Source: Rubrivivax sp. (GTDB taxonomy: Bacteria; Pseudomonadota; Gammaproteobacteria; Burkholderiales; Burkholderiaceae_C). Taken from it: DNA of 59,952 nt. The stretch lies in NCBI GenBank assembly GCA_027483705.1, contig JAIXTY010000081.1, positions 1 through 59,952 of the forward strand, in the 5' to 3' direction. Made by a program: the position numbers and the translations under genes. The notes under the pieces are model-generated. The model did not search any database. It had not been told where the DNA came from and saw only the letters and a program-made list of their open reading frames with translations. Shown piece by piece: positions 10,178 to 23,139 of this stretch. How positions within the stretch are numbered: the first letter of the stretch is position 1; every line of letters begins with the position of its first letter.

Positions 10178-11212
10178 ATGAGCGACGGCATCCACCGGCC
10201 CGGCACCGGGCAGGCCGGCAAGACCGGCTTCGTCATCGCGGCCTTCGCCGCGCTGGCGATCTACCCGCTCTTCGGCGGCAGCTACGGCCTCGACCTTGTC
10301 ACGAAGATCATGATCTTCGCGATCTTCGCGCTCAGCCTCGAACTGCTGGTGGGTGGCACCGGCCTCGTGTGCTTCGGGCACGCGGCCTTCTTCGGCATCG
10401 GGGCCTATGCCACCGTGCTGCTGAGCCCGGGCTACGACCCCGCCCACCTGCTGGTCCTGGTGCCGGCCTGCGTGGGCGCCGCGGCGCTGTATGCGCTGGC
10501 CGTGGGCGCTTTAAGCCTACGCACCAAGGGCGTGTACTTCATCATGGTCACGCTGGCCTTCGCGCAGATGGCCTACTACGTGGTGCACGACACGCCGCTG
10601 GGCGGCGGCACCGACGGCATCTACCTCAACGCCAAGCCGGCCATCCCGGGTGTGTTCGAGCTGAAGGGCGGCCTCGTGATCTACGGCTTCACGTGGGTGA
10701 CGCTGGCGCTGGTGTTCGGGCTGCTGGCCGTGGTGTCGCGCTCGCGCTTCGGGCGCGCGCTGGCGGGCATCCGCGTCAACGAGCAGCGCATGCGGGCCAC
10801 CGGCTTTGCCACCTACCCTTACAAGCTGGCGGCCTTCACGCTGAGCGGTGCCATCGCCGGGCTGGCGGGCTTCCTGTTCGCGGTGAAGGACGGCTACGTG
10901 AACCCCGAGCTGATCAGCTGGCACCTCTCGGGCTCGGTGCTGATCATGATCATCCTGGGCGGCATCGGCCACCTGCGTGGCGCGCTGATCGGCGCCTTCG
11001 CCTACGTGCTGCTGCAGGAGTTCTTCAAGAGCGAGGCGATCTTCGGCAGCTTCGCCAAGCACTGGCACCTGGGCCTGGGGCTGGTGATCATCGCCAGCGT
11101 CGCGCTGCTGCCGCGTGGGCTGGTGGGCATTCCGGGGCAGCTGGCGGCCCGCCTGGGCGGCCGCAGCGCGCGCCGCGCCGAGGCGCGGCCGGGCCTGAAG
11201 GAGACACGATGA
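10178..11212 (+). CDS. ABC transporter permease, LivM type
   Basis: The 344-residue second permease has multiple membrane helices and typical LivM elements: FALSLELLVGGTGLVCFGHAAFFGIGAY near residue 45-75 and the cytoplasmic coupling segment with GRALAGIRVNEQRMRATGFATYPYK near 190-215, followed by GGIGHLRGALIGA. The C-terminal tail is Arg-rich and cytosolic. It starts two bases after the LivH stop, and its own stop overlaps the ATPase start (ATGA), so subunits are made in coupled fashion. Function as half of the importer channel is well supported; cargo is inferred to be aromatic acid. Confidence 0.9.
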   Translation: MSDGIHRPGTGQAGKTGFVIAAFAALAIYPLFGGSYGLDLVTKIMIFAIFALSLELLVGGTGLVCFGHAAFFGIGAYATVLLSPGYDPAHLLVLVPACVGAAALYALAVGALSLRTKGVYFIMVTLAFAQMAYYVVHDTPLGGGTDGIYLNAKPAIPGVFELKGGLVIYGFTWVTLALVFGLLAVVSRSRFGRALAGIRVNEQRMRATGFATYPYKLAAFTLSGAIAGLAGFLFAVKDGYVNPELISWHLSGSVLIMIILGGIGHLRGALIGAFAYVLLQEFFKSEAIFGSFAKHWHLGLGLVIIASVALLPRGLVGIPGQLAARLGGRSARRAEARPGLKETR

Positions 11213-11976
11213 GCACGCCCGGTGTGTCACCCGGCGAGGTGCTGCTGCGCGGCCGCAGCATCACGCGCCGCTGGGGCGGCCTGGTGGCCGTCAACGACGT
11301 GTCGCTGGAGCTCTGGCGCGGGGCGGTGCACGCCGTCATCGGCACCAACGGCGCCGGCAAGAGCACGCTGATCAACATCCTCTCGGGCGAGTTCCCGCCC
11401 TCGGCCGGCCAGGTCGAGCTGCTCGGCCAGGACATCACAGCCTGGTCGCAGCCGCGCCGCGCGCGTGCCGGCCTGGGCCGCAGCTACCAGCGCAACACCA
11501 TCTTCCCGAGCTTCACGGTGCTGGAGAACTGTCGCCTCGCGGCGCAGGCGCGCACGCCGCGGCCCTGGGCGCTGTGGGAGCCGGCCTCGCGCTGCGGCCC
11601 GAGCAACGCCGCCGCGCGCGAGGCCGCGGCGCGCACCGGCCTGGCAGACTTTCTCGAGCGCCCCGCGGGCCTGCTGAGCCACGGCCAGAAGCGGCAGCTG
11701 GAGATCGCCATGTGCCTGGCCACGGCGCCGCAGGTGCTGCTGCTCGACGAGCCGCTGGCCGGCATGGGCGCCGAGGAGACCGAGCGCATGCTGGCGCTGC
11801 TCGCCGAGCTGCGGGCCGATCACGCCATCCTGCTGGTGGAGCACGACATGGACGCGGTGTTCCGCGTGGCCGACCGCATCACGGTGATGGTCAACGGCGG
11901 TGTCATCGCGCACGGCACGCCCGAGGCGGTGCGCAGCGATGCCGCGGTGCAGGCGGCCTACCTCGGCGGGCACTGA
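11209..11976 (+). CDS. ABC transporter ATP-binding protein, LivG type
   Basis: The 255-residue ATPase drives the importer. Walker A is GTNGAGKST near residue 44, the Q-loop region is RSYQRNTIFPSFTVLEN, the signature is the LivG variant LSHGQKRQLEIA near 162, Walker B is VLLLDEPLAGM, and the switch His is in LVEHDMDAVF. The ATG at 11209 overlaps the LivM stop. It is shorter in the ABC-helical region than some LivG proteins but complete. The LivF partner begins one base after its stop. Confidence 0.92.
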   Translation: MSTPGVSPGEVLLRGRSITRRWGGLVAVNDVSLELWRGAVHAVIGTNGAGKSTLINILSGEFPPSAGQVELLGQDITAWSQPRRARAGLGRSYQRNTIFPSFTVLENCRLAAQARTPRPWALWEPASRCGPSNAAAREAAARTGLADFLERPAGLLSHGQKRQLEIAMCLATAPQVLLLDEPLAGMGAEETERMLALLAELRADHAILLVEHDMDAVFRVADRITVMVNGGVIAHGTPEAVRSDAAVQAAYLGGH

Positions 11977-11977
11977 C

Positions 11978-12700
11978 ATGAGCACGACCGATCCCATTCT
12001 CGACGCCCGCGGCATCCACGCCTGGTACGGCAGCAGCCACGTGCTGCATGGCGTGGACCTGGCCATCGCCCGCGGCGAGACCGTCGGCCTGCTCGGCCGC
12101 AACGGCATGGGCAAGAGCACGCTGATCCGCACGCTGCTGGGCCACGTCACGCAGCGCGAGGGCCAGATCCGCCTCTTCGGCGAGGACTTCAGCCGCGGTC
12201 GCCCGCACGAGGTGGCGCGCCGCGGCGTGGCCTACGTGCCCGAGGGGCGCGGCGTGTTCCCGAACCTGAGCGTGCGCGAGAACCTGGTGATGGCTGCGCG
12301 GCCGCCGCAGCTGGCGCCGCGCGGGCAGGGCTGGAGCTTCGAGCGCGTGATGGACACCTTCCCGCGGCTGGCCGAGCGCATCGGCCACCTGGGCGGGCAG
12401 CTCTCGGGCGGCGAGCAGCAGATGCTGTCGCTCGGCCGCGCGCTGATGACGCAGCCCGAGCTGATCATCCTCGACGAGGCCACCGAGGGCCTGGCGCCGC
12501 TGATCGTGGTCGAGATCTGGCGCGTCATCGGCGAGATCCGCGCCGACGGCATCGCCACGCTCATCGTCGACCGCGACTACCGCAAGGTGCTGGCGCACGC
12601 CGACCGCGCCGTCGTGCTGCAGAAGGGCGCGGTGGTGCTGCAGGGCGCGAGCGCCGTGCTTCGCGACGACGCGGCGCTGGCGGAGTTCCTGGGCGTCTGA
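11978..12700 (+). CDS. ABC transporter ATP-binding protein, LivF type
   Basis: The 240-residue second ATPase has Walker A GRNGMGKST near residue 37, YVPEGRGVFPNLSVREN as Q-loop region, signature LSGGEQQMLSLGRAL near 138, and Walker B LIILDEATEGLAP. The segment after Walker B reads LIVDRDYRKVL where LivF proteins usually have VEQN or VDKN; canonical His is absent in this subunit type anyway. It is the last gene of the rightward benzoate operon, followed by a GC hairpin. Transport role is secure; substrate is inferred. Confidence 0.92.
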   Translation: MSTTDPILDARGIHAWYGSSHVLHGVDLAIARGETVGLLGRNGMGKSTLIRTLLGHVTQREGQIRLFGEDFSRGRPHEVARRGVAYVPEGRGVFPNLSVRENLVMAARPPQLAPRGQGWSFERVMDTFPRLAERIGHLGGQLSGGEQQMLSLGRALMTQPELIILDEATEGLAPLIVVEIWRVIGEIRADGIATLIVDRDYRKVLAHADRAVVLQKGAVVLQGASAVLRDDAALAEFLGV

Positions 12701-12707
12701 GCACGGG

Positions 12708-12732
12708 CCGGGCGGAAACCTCCTTCGCCCGG
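12708..12732 (+). terminator. Possible terminator hairpin after the benzoate operon
   Basis: CCGGGCG at 12708-12714 can pair with CGCCCGG at 12726-12732 around an 11-base loop, starting 7 bases after the livF-type stop. No T-tract follows, so this would be a weak or Rho-assisted terminator. Position at the end of a nine-gene operon is the main support. Confidence 0.4.
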
Positions 12733-12859
12733 GGGAGCCGTTGTGGCACGGCGTCCCTAGACCACGCGGCCGACCCACCCCGCCGCGGGTAGGCATGCCG
12801 CGGCGGTGCTCGCACAGTGCGCGCTCGGCCGATCACGGCCTGCCAACCGGGAGATCCAC

Positions 12860-13684
12860 ATGTCCATCAAGCACACGTTCACGGCCATCGCGCTGGCGGC
12901 CACACTCGCCGCACCGCAGGCCCAGGCCTCGGTCCTCTACGGGGTCGGCTTCGCGGGGCCGACGCCGCTGTACGAGCTCGACCAGACCTCGGGCGCCCTG
13001 TCCAGCATCGGGCCCACCGGCAGCGACAACCTCGGCGACCTCACCAGCGACACGCGCGCCGGCTCGTTCAGGCTGTGGGGCATGCGCATCGCCAGCAACG
13101 AGCTCGTCACGCTCGACGCCGGCACGGGCGCCATCAGCGGCAGCGTGGCGCTCGACTCGGCGGACCGCATGGTCAGCATCGCCTTCGACGCCGTGAGCGG
13201 CCGCCTCTTCGGCAACACCGCGGTCGGCTTCGGCGCCGACTTCGACGCGCTGTACGAGATCAACCCGACCACCGGCGCCACGACCTTCGTGGGCCGCATC
13301 CTGTTCAGCAACGTGTACGCGCTGGCCTTCGACCAGGCCGGCACGCTGTTCGGCATCTCGGACAGCACCGATGAACTCATCAGCATCAGCACCACCACCG
13401 GCAACGGGGCGCTCGTCGGCGCCACCGGCGTGGGCTTCGGGTTCGACATCGCCTCGCGGCCCGAGGACGGCGTGATGTTCCTGGCCGAGAGCGGCACCTC
13501 CTCGCTCTACCGTCTGGACACCGCCACCGGCGCCACCACGCTGGTGGGGGCCTACGGCAGCTTCACCAACGTGGTCGGCCTGGCCTTCGGCCCGGATGGC
13601 ACGGTGCCGGTGCCGGGCACGCTGGCGCTGGCGGGGCTGGGCCTGCTGGCGCTGGGTGCGCGCTCGCGGCGCGCGACGGCCTGA
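12860..13684 (+). CDS. Secreted PEP-CTERM-type protein of unknown function
   Basis: The 274-residue protein has a signal peptide (MSIKHTFTAIALAATLAAPQAQA), a long beta-rich middle with repeated motifs such as LYELDQTSGALSSIG, LYEINPTTGATTFVG and LYRLDTATGATTLVG, and a C-terminal sorting tail: VPVPGTLALAGLGLLALGAR followed by basic residues. The repeats look like propeller-type blades, each ending in a threonine/glycine turn. The tail is the PGT variant of PEP-CTERM, recognised in exosortase-containing Gram-negatives for export of extracellular or biofilm proteins. ATG 12860 is preceded by a GGGAG site. No exosortase gene is in the window. Function is unknown; it stands alone between unrelated genes. 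Confidence 0.82.
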   Translation: MSIKHTFTAIALAATLAAPQAQASVLYGVGFAGPTPLYELDQTSGALSSIGPTGSDNLGDLTSDTRAGSFRLWGMRIASNELVTLDAGTGAISGSVALDSADRMVSIAFDAVSGRLFGNTAVGFGADFDALYEINPTTGATTFVGRILFSNVYALAFDQAGTLFGISDSTDELISISTTTGNGALVGATGVGFGFDIASRPEDGVMFLAESGTSSLYRLDTATGATTLVGAYGSFTNVVGLAFGPDGTVPVPGTLALAGLGLLALGARSRRATA

Positions 13685-13695
13685 GCCGGCGGGCT

Positions 13696-14388
13696 TCAGG
13701 CCGCCGCAGGGGCCGGCTGCTCGCTCAGCCGGCCGGCTTCCATGCGCAGCTGGCGGTCGCAGCGCGCGGCGATGGCACGGTCGTGCGTCACCAGCACCAG
13801 CGTCGTGCCGGCCTCGCGGTTCATCTCGAACATCAGGTCCATCACCTTGCCGCCGGTGGCGAAGTCGAGGCTGCCGGTGGGCTCGTCGGCCAGCAGCAGC
13901 GCCGGCCGCGTGACGAAGGCGCGGGCCAGCGCCACGCGCTGCTGCTCGCCGCCGCTCATCACGCGCGGGTAGTGGCCCAGGCGCTCGCCCAGGCCCACGC
14001 GGCGCAGCATCTCGGTGGCCTGCGCACGCGCGTCGGGCGCGCCCTTCAGCTCCAGCGGCAACATCACGTTCTCGAGCGCCGTCAGGTTGGCCAGCAGCTG
14101 GAAACTCTGGAACACGAAGCCCACGCGCTCGGCGCGCAGCGCGGCGCGGGCGTCCTCGTCCATCGCGAAGAGGTCGGTGCCGGCGAGCTTCACGGTGCCC
14201 GAGCTGGGCACGTCCAGGCCGGCCAGGATCGACAGCAGCGTGCTCTTGCCCGAGCCCGAGGCCCCCACGATGGCCACGGATTCCCGCGCCACGAGCTGGA
14301 AATCGACCTCATGCAGTATGGTGAGCGTCCCGGTGGCGTCGGCCACCTGCTTGGTGACACGCTCGACCGCGATGATGGGTTCAGGCAT
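13696..14388 (-). CDS. ybbA: ABC transporter ATP-binding protein, YbbA/LolD type
   Basis: The 230-residue ATPase belongs to the MacB/LolD/YbbA export-type group. It has Walker A GASGSGKST near residue 42, the Q-loop region FVFQSFQLLANLTALEN, signature MSGGEQQRVALARAF, Walker B LLLADEPTGSLD and switch LVLVTHDRAIA. Divergent pairing with tesA is the arrangement of ybbA-tesA in enterobacteria, which is why I prefer YbbA over LolD. No FtsX-like permease (the YbbP partner) lies beside it; the downstream neighbour is the PEP-CTERM gene. Its ATG at 14388 overlaps the tesA ATG on the other strand by two bases. Confidence 0.88.
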   Translation of the reverse strand: MPEPIIAVERVTKQVADATGTLTILHEVDFQLVARESVAIVGASGSGKSTLLSILAGLDVPSSGTVKLAGTDLFAMDEDARAALRAERVGFVFQSFQLLANLTALENVMLPLELKGAPDARAQATEMLRRVGLGERLGHYPRVMSGGEQQRVALARAFVTRPALLLADEPTGSLDFATGGKVMDLMFEMNREAGTTLVLVTHDRAIAARCDRQLRMEAGRLSEQPAPAAA

Positions 14389-15124
14389 GAAGAGTGGTGA
14401 GGCGGCCGCGCGCGAAGCGCGGCGCCGTTGGTTGGATGCTGCGGTGCGGCACTGTAGCGCGCTGGCCCTGGCGGGCTGGTGGGCCGGGCCGACGGCCGCC
14501 CAGGCGACAGGGGCAAGGGCTGCAGGGGCCACGGCGGCAGGGGCCACGACCGCGACAGCCGCGCAGCCGGCGGTGCTGATCGTGGGCGACAGTCTCTCGG
14601 CCGAGTACGGCCTGCCGCGCGGCAGCGGCTGGGTGGCGCTGCTCACGCGCCGGCTGGCCGAGGAGAAGCTGGCCTGGCGCGTCGTCAACGCCAGCATCAG
14701 CGGCGACACCACCTCGGGCGGCCGCACGCGGCTGCCGGCGCTGCTGCGCGAGCACCAGCCGCGCGTGGTGGTGATCGAGCTCGGCGGCAACGACGCGCTG
14801 CGCGGCCTGCCGCTGGCCATGACGCAGGCCAACCTGACGGCCATGACGCAGGCCGCCAAGGCCGCCGGCGCCCGCGTGCTGATCGCCGGCATGCAGGTGC
14901 CGCCGAACTACGGCCGCCAGTACGGCGAGGACTTTGCCCGCCTCTTTGCCACCGTCGCCAAGGCCGAAGGCGCGGCGCTGGTGCCCTTCCTGCTGGCCGG
15001 CGTGGCCGACGGGCCCGATGCCGAGCGCCTGTTCCAGCCCGACCGCATCCACCCCACGGCCGAAGCCCACCCGCGCATGCTGGCCAACGTGTGGCCGGTG
15101 CTGCGGCCCTTGCTGCGCAGCTAG
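14387..15124 (+). CDS. tesA: GDSL/SGNH esterase TesA (acyl-CoA thioesterase I / lysophospholipase L1), exported
   Basis: The 245-residue enzyme is a periplasmic SGNH hydrolase. The four family blocks are visible: GDSLSAEYGLP with the nucleophile Ser near residue 68, SISGDTTSGG with the Gly block, GGNDALRG with the Asn block, and DRIHPTAEAHP with the catalytic Asp and His near the C-terminus. The N-terminus (MKSGEAAAREARRRW, then an Ala/Leu/Trp core ending AAQA) is a plausible signal peptide, followed by an Ala/Thr-rich linker. ATG 14387 overlaps the divergent ybbA start; a GTG at 14444 would give a shorter signal peptide and leave 55 bases for promoters, so the start is uncertain. The stop overlaps the end of the convergent DUF6600 gene by four bases. 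Confidence 0.88.
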   Translation: MKSGEAAAREARRRWLDAAVRHCSALALAGWWAGPTAAQATGARAAGATAAGATTATAAQPAVLIVGDSLSAEYGLPRGSGWVALLTRRLAEEKLAWRVVNASISGDTTSGGRTRLPALLREHQPRVVVIELGGNDALRGLPLAMTQANLTAMTQAAKAAGARVLIAGMQVPPNYGRQYGEDFARLFATVAKAEGAALVPFLLAGVADGPDAERLFQPDRIHPTAEAHPRMLANVWPVLRPLLRS

Positions 15125-16734
15125 CGCTGCGGCAGGCGGTCCGGCCGCTGCGGTGCCTGCTTGCGGCCCTCGTCGGCGTCCTTGTTGTCCTTCGGTTCGG
15201 CCGCGGGCTTGGCCGCCTCGCGGTGGCGTTCGATCAGGCGCTCGGCGATGCCGCTGCGTTCGCCACCGCGAGCCGGTGCTGCGGCCGGGGCTGGTGCGGC
15301 CGGCGCTGGGGGTGACGCGGCCGGCGGGGCCTGCACCGGGCGTGGTGCCACCGGCACCGCCGCCATGGGCGGGGCCGGGCGGAAGCGGTCGTCGCGGCGA
15401 TCGTCACGGCGGTCGTCTCTGCGATCTTCCCGGCGGTCCTCCCGGCGCTCCTCGCGCCGATCCCGCCCGACTTCCCGCATCGGGCCCACGTCGGCTTCGG
15501 GGCGCGGGCGGTGCTGCTCGATGGGCCGCACCAGCAGGCTGTCGGGCACCACCGGTGCAGGCTGCTGCACCATGCGCGGCCCCCAGGCCGGGTTCCAGGC
15601 GTCCACGCGCTCGATGTGGCGCTCGCTGTGCCGGTACCACGGCCGGTACGGTGCCCGCGGCGGCAGCGGCGCCCAGCCGACGCCGGGGCCACCGATGTTG
15701 ACCGAGACGTTCAGGTTCGGCGTGCCCGCCCACAACACCAGCGCCGGCGAATACACCGGCCGCGGCGTGTACGGCCCCGGCCACCAGGCCCAGCGGCCGC
15801 CCCACAGCACCCAGCGGCCGTAGTGGAAGGGCGCAAAGCCCCAGGGCGCGCGGTCCACCCAGGTCCAGCCCCAGGGGCGCAGCCAGACCCAGCGGCCGTC
15901 TCGGTAGGGCTCCCAGCCCGGCGCCAGGTCTCGCGGCAGCCAGACCCAGCCGTGTTCGGGATGGCTGTCCCAGCGGCCATGGCGCTCGAGCTCCTCGACG
16001 CCGGTCATCTCGGGCGAGACGCGGCGCTCGCCGGCCTGCGCGAACTGTTCCTCCAGGCGCGTATCGCGCCGGTCCTCGCGGGCCACCCAGTCGGCGAACT
16101 CGTCGTTCTCGGCCGACACCTCGCGCTGGCGCAGCCGCGCGCCCTCGCGCCACAGCGCCAGGCGCTCGCCGGCGTCGACGGCAGGCCCGCCGTCGATGCG
16201 CAGCGTGCCGCGCCAGGCCTGCACCAGCGTGCGGTCGGCCTCGCCGTCGAGGCGGCGGTCGATGCGGTACAGGCCCGCGCGCAGCAGCGCCACGCGGGCC
16301 TCGCCGGTGACGAGTTCGGTCTCTTCGGCGGCCTCGCGCGAGGCCAGGCGCAATGCCAGGCTGCCGCGGTGCACGCGCACGACCAGGCGTTCGTCGTCCA
16401 GCCGCGAGAGCTCGATCTCGCTGCGTTCGCCCAGGCGCAACACGCTAGAGCCGATGCGCAGCTCGGCCCGTGCGCGCGGGCCGGTGGCCAGGCGGTCGCC
16501 GGTGGTGAGCGGGCGGTTGCGCTCGGTGTCGGTGTCGATGGCGCGCCAGTCGCCGCGGTCGGCGTCGAGCAGCGACACCGGGCCGTCCAGGCTGGCCAGG
16601 CGGCCGACGCGGCCGGGTGGATCGCCCTCGGCCGCCGCGGCCGGCAGGCCGGCCAGGGCGCACAGGCCCAGCAGCGTGGACGTGATCAGGCGGAACAGGG
16701 TGCGCGGCAGCCGCGCGGGTGTTCGGGTGTCCAT
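15121..16734 (-). CDS. Exported FecR-like / DUF6600 protein with Arg/Asp-repeat tail
   Basis: The 537-residue protein has a signal peptide ending AAAA near residue 35, then a FecR-like beta domain (about 40-180; GRVGRLASLDGPVSLLDADRG, later LRIGSSVLRLGERSEIELSRL). A Trp/Pro/Gly-rich region follows (about 230-370), repeating WVWLPRDLAPGWEPYRDGRWVW-like units, the DUF6600 hallmark. The C-terminal part is low complexity: alternating RRE/DRRDD units near 425-450, then an Ala/Pro linker and a charged tail. Function of DUF6600 proteins is unknown; cell-envelope or surface location is inferred. It is monocistronic and convergent with tesA. Confidence 0.78.
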   Translation of the reverse strand: MDTRTPARLPRTLFRLITSTLLGLCALAGLPAAAAEGDPPGRVGRLASLDGPVSLLDADRGDWRAIDTDTERNRPLTTGDRLATGPRARAELRIGSSVLRLGERSEIELSRLDDERLVVRVHRGSLALRLASREAAEETELVTGEARVALLRAGLYRIDRRLDGEADRTLVQAWRGTLRIDGGPAVDAGERLALWREGARLRQREVSAENDEFADWVAREDRRDTRLEEQFAQAGERRVSPEMTGVEELERHGRWDSHPEHGWVWLPRDLAPGWEPYRDGRWVWLRPWGWTWVDRAPWGFAPFHYGRWVLWGGRWAWWPGPYTPRPVYSPALVLWAGTPNLNVSVNIGGPGVGWAPLPPRAPYRPWYRHSERHIERVDAWNPAWGPRMVQQPAPVVPDSLLVRPIEQHRPRPEADVGPMREVGRDRREERREDRREDRRDDRRDDRRDDRFRPAPPMAAVPVAPRPVQAPPAASPPAPAAPAPAAAPARGGERSGIAERLIERHREAAKPAAEPKDNKDADEGRKQAPQRPDRLPQR

Positions 16735-16840
16735 GCCCCTTCAACGCGCGGCGGGGCCTTGCTGCCGACCCCCGATCGGGTGCCGGGCACGTAAAGACTC
16801 GTTGCCGGATGCATCAATCGTCGTCTTCGACGCCGGGGCA

Positions 16841-17380
16841 TCAGTCGTCGTCGCCGGCGTCCGCCAGCTCGGGGAACAGCACCTCGGTGAACCCGAGCTT
16901 GGTGAGGTCGGTCATGCGTGTCGGGTAGAGGCGGCCGATCAGGTGGTCGCACTCGTGCTGCACCACCACGGCGTGGAAGCCGTCCACCTCGCGCTCGATG
17001 GCGCGGCCCTGCACGTCCTGCCCGCTGAAGCGGATGCGGGCGTGGCGTGGCACCAGCCCGCGCAGGCCCGGCACCGAGAGGCAGCCCTCCCAGCCTTCCA
17101 CCATCTCGTCGGACAGCGGCGTGATCACCGGGTTCAGCAGCACCGTCTGCGGCACCGCCTCGCGGCCCGGGTAGCGCGGGTTCTGCGTGAAGCCGAACAC
17201 CACCAGCTGCAGGTCCACGCCGATCTGCGGCGCCGCCAGCCCGGCGCCGTTGGCGGCGCGCATGGTGTCCATCATGTCGGCCACCAGGGCGTGCAGCTCG
17301 GGCGTGTCGAAGATGCGCACCGGGTGCGCCACGCGCAGGAGGCGCGGGTCGCCCATCTTCAGGATCTCTCGCACGGCCAT
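16841..17380 (-). CDS. def: Peptide deformylase
   Basis: This metalloenzyme removes the N-formyl group from nascent proteins. The 179-residue product holds all three family motifs: GAGLAAPQ near 45-52, EGCLS with metal-ligand Cys100, and HECDH at 142-146 with the two His ligands and catalytic Glu143. It starts at ATG 17380 ([15 protein letters not shown]), the conserved beginning for deformylases. Genomic partner fmt is not adjacent here, so this may be one of several paralogues; the EGCLS and HECDH motifs are canonical, arguing for activity. The tail ends in a short acidic stretch (GDDD). Confidence 0.94.
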   Translation of the reverse strand: MAVREILKMGDPRLLRVAHPVRIFDTPELHALVADMMDTMRAANGAGLAAPQIGVDLQLVVFGFTQNPRYPGREAVPQTVLLNPVITPLSDEMVEGWEGCLSVPGLRGLVPRHARIRFSGQDVQGRAIEREVDGFHAVVVQHECDHLIGRLYPTRMTDLTKLGFTEVLFPELADAGDDD

Positions 17381-17597
17381 CGTCGGGGCTCCAGCGGGCC
17401 GCAGCGGCCTCGTGAACGCGATTGCACCATGAGCAGGGCCCGGGGCAGGGCCGACGAGGGCGGGGCTTTCGTTCCATCGGGCGCAGCCGCATCTCGGTCG
17501 ACCGATGCCGCGTTGTGTCCGGCCGGGGCTGCGCCGCGGCGGATCGCTTCCTACAGTGCATCCATCGTCACTGTCATCTCTTCCCAAGGAGCGCCCC

Positions 17598-17964
17598 ATG
17601 AACACCCGCCGCCTGCCTGGTTCGTTCACGCTGTCCACGGCCCTCGTCGCCACGATGGCCGTCGTGGTGATCGCCTTCACGGGCCCGGTCCAGGCCGCAT
17701 CGGCCCCGGTCACCATCCACGCGGCGCCGTCCACCGCGCAACTGCGGCAACTGGCCGCCGACGTGCAGGGCCGCTACACGCTGGCCGACGGCCGCACGCT
17801 CGACGTGTGGCGAGAAGCCGGCGCGGTGCACGCGCAGATCGACGGCGAGCGCACGATGCGCCTGCAGCCGGCCGGTGCCGGGCGGCTGCGCACGGCCGAT
17901 GGCGGCATGACCTTCGAGTTCATCGCCGGCCCGGACGGCCGCGCGCTGAGCGTGAACGTCGCCG

Positions 17965-17987
<23 letters not shown>
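17598..17987 (+). CDS. Small secreted protein, unknown function
   Basis: The 129-residue product begins [36 protein letters not shown], a clear Sec signal peptide likely cleaved after QAA near residue 34. The mature part of about 95 residues is a compact beta-rich domain with [24 protein letters not shown] and a similar [18 protein letters not shown] stretch. I do not recognise the family. An AAGGAG ribosome site lies at 17586-17591 ahead of ATG 17598. Its 3' end overlaps the convergent NadR-like gene by 23 bases. The 217-base gap upstream, shared with def, presumably holds its promoter. Confidence 0.75.
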
Positions 17988-22029
<4,042 letters not shown>

Positions 22030-22038
22030 AACCGCCGC

Positions 22039-23115
22039 TCAGCTGAAGAGGCGCCGCGCCGCCGGCGAGCCTGCCGGCAGGCCCAGCTGCTCGAGCCGGC
22101 CATAGAGATCGTCGATCTCGCGGCCGATGTGGTCGAAGGCGTGCAGCGTGATCGGCTGGCCCTGATCGTCGCAGGCGGTGGCGTCGAGGTCGTCGCACAG
22201 CTGCTTGGACAGCAGGTGCCAGGCCGGAAAGGGCTCCACGGCCGCGGGCGTCTGCGGCACGTCCAGCGACAGCCACACCTCGCGCACGGCGCCGCCCTGC
22301 GGCTGCTCGTCGCCGGCGGCCAGTGCGGCCTGTGCGTCCACCGACAGCACCAGCACCGGGGGCGCGCCGTCCTCGTCGGCCGGCAGCACCCAACGGCCGG
22401 GCACAGCGCCGGCCTTGAGGCCCGCGCGCTGCGCCACCTGCTGCACGAAGCCCACGCTCCAGGCCACGCCGTTGCTCTTCAGCGTGATGGCCAGCTGCGC
22501 ATCGAGCGGGGCGGCCAGGCCGTCGAGCTCGCGGGCGCGCGCCACGACCTCCAGCATGTCGGGCGGCTCGGCACTCGCGCCCAGGGCCTCGGCCAGCGCC
22601 TCGATCTTCTGCACGAACTCGGAGTACTCGATCTCGTTGAGCGGCCCGCTGCGGCTGGCCAGCTGCACGCCGGCCTGCAGCTCGGCGTAGCGGCGGCCCG
22701 GCGTGAGCGGCTCCCACTCGCCGCTTTCGGTGTCCAGGCCCTCCAGGTAGAACGGCTTGCTGCCGGCGCGGCGCGAGGGCGGGGCGTGCTGCAGCACCTG
22801 CTCGGCGCTGACCGGGGCATCCAGCGCCAGCGGCACCAGCGCGTCGATCAGCGCGTCCAGCCGCGGCAGGCGGCGCAGCGGCGCGCCACGCAGCGCCGGC
22901 GCAGGCCCCGGCCCTTCGCCCGGCACGGTGTCGCCGTCGTGCAAGGGCGGCGCGTCCAGCGGGGGATCCGGGCGCTCGTCCAGCGTGCTGGCCAGGAAGC
23001 GCGAATGCGCATCGCCGGCCTTCGGGCGCGCCCGGCGCACGCGCCACCAACCCTGCAGCGCCAGCGCCAGCAGCACCACGCCAGCGGCCAGGGCGAGCGC
23101 GGTGGCGAGCGTCAT
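22039..23115 (-). CDS. zipA: Cell division protein ZipA
   Basis: ZipA tethers FtsZ to the membrane. The 358-residue product has one N-terminal membrane segment (TLATALALAAGVVLLALALQGWW), a basic RRARP stretch, a Pro-rich linker (about 45-90), and a C-terminal FtsZ-binding-type domain (about 220-350) with PVLVLSVDAQAALA and FDHIGREIDDLYGRLEQLGLPAG. Sequence identity in this family is low, but size, topology and position directly after smc and before ligA make the call good. It is 24 bases downstream of smc. Confidence 0.85.
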   Translation of the reverse strand: MTLATALALAAGVVLLALALQGWWRVRRARPKAGDAHSRFLASTLDERPDPPLDAPPLHDGDTVPGEGPGPAPALRGAPLRRLPRLDALIDALVPLALDAPVSAEQVLQHAPPSRRAGSKPFYLEGLDTESGEWEPLTPGRRYAELQAGVQLASRSGPLNEIEYSEFVQKIEALAEALGASAEPPDMLEVVARARELDGLAAPLDAQLAITLKSNGVAWSVGFVQQVAQRAGLKAGAVPGRWVLPADEDGAPPVLVLSVDAQAALAAGDEQPQGGAVREVWLSLDVPQTPAAVEPFPAWHLLSKQLCDDLDATACDDQGQPITLHAFDHIGREIDDLYGRLEQLGLPAGSPAARRLFS

Positions 23116-23139
23116 GCGCCGTCGGCCCTGGCCTGCGCG

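Noticed and set aside
15370-15480. Short tandem repeats as a regulatory array
   Set aside because: They lie in frame within the Arg/Asp-rich tail of the DUF6600 protein and are explained by the coding sequence.
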